NCBI RefSeq assembly: GCF_021018805.1
Contig: NC_086248.1
Span: 96,495,239 to 96,559,238 of the forward strand
DNA from: Prinia subflava
Taxonomy: Eukaryota; Chordata; Aves; Passeriformes; Cisticolidae
Length of the DNA: 64,000 nt
Reading direction: 5' to 3'
Positions 62,506 through 64,000 of the stretch are shown here, piece after piece (positions within the stretch are counted from its first letter, which is position 1; each line of letters begins with the position of its first letter). Below the pieces are notes generated by a model. The model made no database searches. It saw nothing but the letters and a program-made list of their open reading frames with translations, and was not told the DNA's origin. A program made the translations under genes and the position numbers.

Positions 62506-64000
62506 TGAGAGGGAGGTACCCAGATGGCTCCTATGAGCTGCCTTAAGAAACCTCTGTAAAGGAGCTGTTCCTTGGTGTGATGACCTGTAACTACCTGAGC
62601 TGGCTGATCACACCATGGGTCCCAAGCCACAACAGGCATTATGATATATTTCTACCTCTTGTGGCAGTTCAAGCCTTTCTAAAAATGAGGACAAACCATT
62701 CTTAGTATGTGAGGTGTTGCTTGAGCCTTCCCCAGGATTCTCTGCCTTATCTTGGCTGCCATGTTCCAAAGAGTGCATTTAAGCTGGAAGGGGGCAGACA
62801 AATGGTTGGATTGCCTGGCATTTTTTATGAGAAGAGGTTAAAAAAATTTGTCCTGCTCATCCTATACAAGTGAGGTTTGAAGAGGAAGTGTGAGGCAGGT
62901 TAAATGCTACTTTGCAGAAAAGCTGTTTCAGCCAAGAGCTCTTAGTAGAAAGATAATATTTTCTTTGCAGAGAAGGAGGTAAAATAAAAGGATTGTGACA
63001 TGTTTAAAGTGGAAATAGGGAAAAGTTGATGCTCTGCATATAGAAAAGAAAGTCCAGGAGCTTCAGACTATAGAATATCTATGAGCAAAAACCTTCTCAA
63101 GGAAGGATCAACTTGCTGGCCTGGAAGTTTGCTCCCAGCCTTAGGTACTTATGTATAAAATAAGCAAAATTATAAGACCACAAGGTGTGGGAAAAAAGGT
63201 TTTAAGAACATTCTCTCCCAAGGAAATGTAGGTGCAGGAAAGAAAATGAAACTGAGAACACTCAGATCTGCTTTGTAGCTATTTCTTTGAGGCTTTCCTT
63301 GGTACAGTGTATGCCTTAAGCTGTTATAATTTCTGTTTTCCTTGAAGAGGTAGAAATAATGGTGATACGTCTGGGGAATGGATTTTCAGAGGAGAAAGAT
63401 GAAAAGCCAAATCAAGTCAGAACTGAAATTCTCATTTTTCTGATGCTCTGGCTGCCCCTGGCACGCTGTGAAGTGCAGCAGATTATTTCTGAGAAGGTGG
63501 CAAGGTGGGTGTCCCTGGTGTTCCTGTTGTGTCCCTCCAGCCTGTGAGACCAGAGAAGGCCTGCAGCAGTGACAAATTGGTGCTCTCCCAGTGTGCAACA
63601 TCTGGAACAGTTTCCCCTAAAGTCCTGGCCAGGATTTTGAAGCCAGTGAGTGAGAAACTACTCCAGATTTTGCTGAGGAAGTAAATGTTAGATGAACAAC
63701 TAGGCAGAAGATTTGGTGAAATGAGGGGTGTTTCCTTAAATATGTTGTTTACTTCCTGCCTCAGAACTCAACAATTTCAGAATCTCAGACCAGAGGATGC
63801 CAAATGCAGCGTGAAATCCTTTAAGGCACCTTTCTTACAGCATGAATTAACTTCTTAGCGCTTGGGAGAGTGAGTGACGTGGGTGCTGCTGCTGTTTCCA
63901 ACACTCCAGTGCAGTCTGACCTCCCAGGGAAGCATTCCAGGGCATGCCTGCCCAAAGCACGCCTGGGAAGAATTGTGTTGGAAGAGTTGCAGTGGTGAAC

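Larger units (their letters stand above)
60965..64000 (-). other. CAPN8: CAPN8 intron 2 (3' part, to window edge)
   Basis: Over 3 kb upstream of exon 3 in gene terms. I looked for the conserved exon 2 peptide (GGATRTDICQG) in reverse complement and did not find it, so exons 1-2 are beyond the window. The main content is the inverted repeat at 61435-62505; positions 62640-64000 hold nothing recognisable. Confidence 0.7.

Noticed and set aside
60965..64000. Possible CAPN8 exons 1-2
   Set aside because: No reverse-complement match to the conserved GGATRTDICQG region was seen, so they must lie outside the window.

Overview
The window is nuclear DNA from a bird. Three things point there: a 3'-terminal CR1 LINE fragment of the avian type, two solo LTRs of one endogenous-retrovirus family, and the gene order SUSD4 - CAPN8. 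The LTR family resembles ones I know from songbirds, so a passerine or other neoavian is my guess. Most of the sequence is AT-rich, interspersed with short microsatellites, and almost all long open frames are chance ORFs.

Layout. (1) Positions 1-1690 hold the 5' end of SUSD4 on the minus strand: the start of intron 1, the first coding exon (984-1104, signal peptide) and a CpG-island promoter (about 740-1690). (2) Positions 1.7-40.8 kb are a gene desert of about 39 kb in which I find no convincing gene. It holds a degraded ancient CR1-like LINE (20.77-21.19 kb), a MIR-like relic (24.47 kb), a young CR1 3' end (26.47-26.66 kb), a solo LTR (28165-28840), several microsatellites, an unexplained GC-rich block (22.4-23.8 kb) and a small coding-like, CpG-bearing segment (33.5-33.9 kb). 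(3) Positions 40.8-64 kb carry most of CAPN8, also on the minus strand.

I could place 19 consecutive coding exons of CAPN8 (exons 3-21 by family numbering), including a 12-base microexon and the 24-base terminal coding exon. All have AG/GT boundaries where both ends are in view, and all join in frame to give 600 residues. If the two missing 5' exons encode the usual 103 residues, the protein is about 703 residues, the length I recall for human calpain-8. With that offset the visible Cys, His and Asn of the catalytic triad fall at 105, 262 and 286, exactly as in classical calpains. The gene therefore looks intact and functional. Exons 1-2 and the promoter lie to the right of the window.

Two structures stand out in CAPN8 introns: a complete solo LTR with a perfect 5-base target duplication, antisense to the gene (intron 3), and a nearly identical long inverted repeat, about 285-base arms around a 494-base loop (intron 2). 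SUSD4 (a membrane complement-control-type sushi protein) and CAPN8 (a cytosolic calcium-dependent cysteine protease) are neighbours by conserved synteny and not by shared function. I see no evidence for a novel multi-gene system here.
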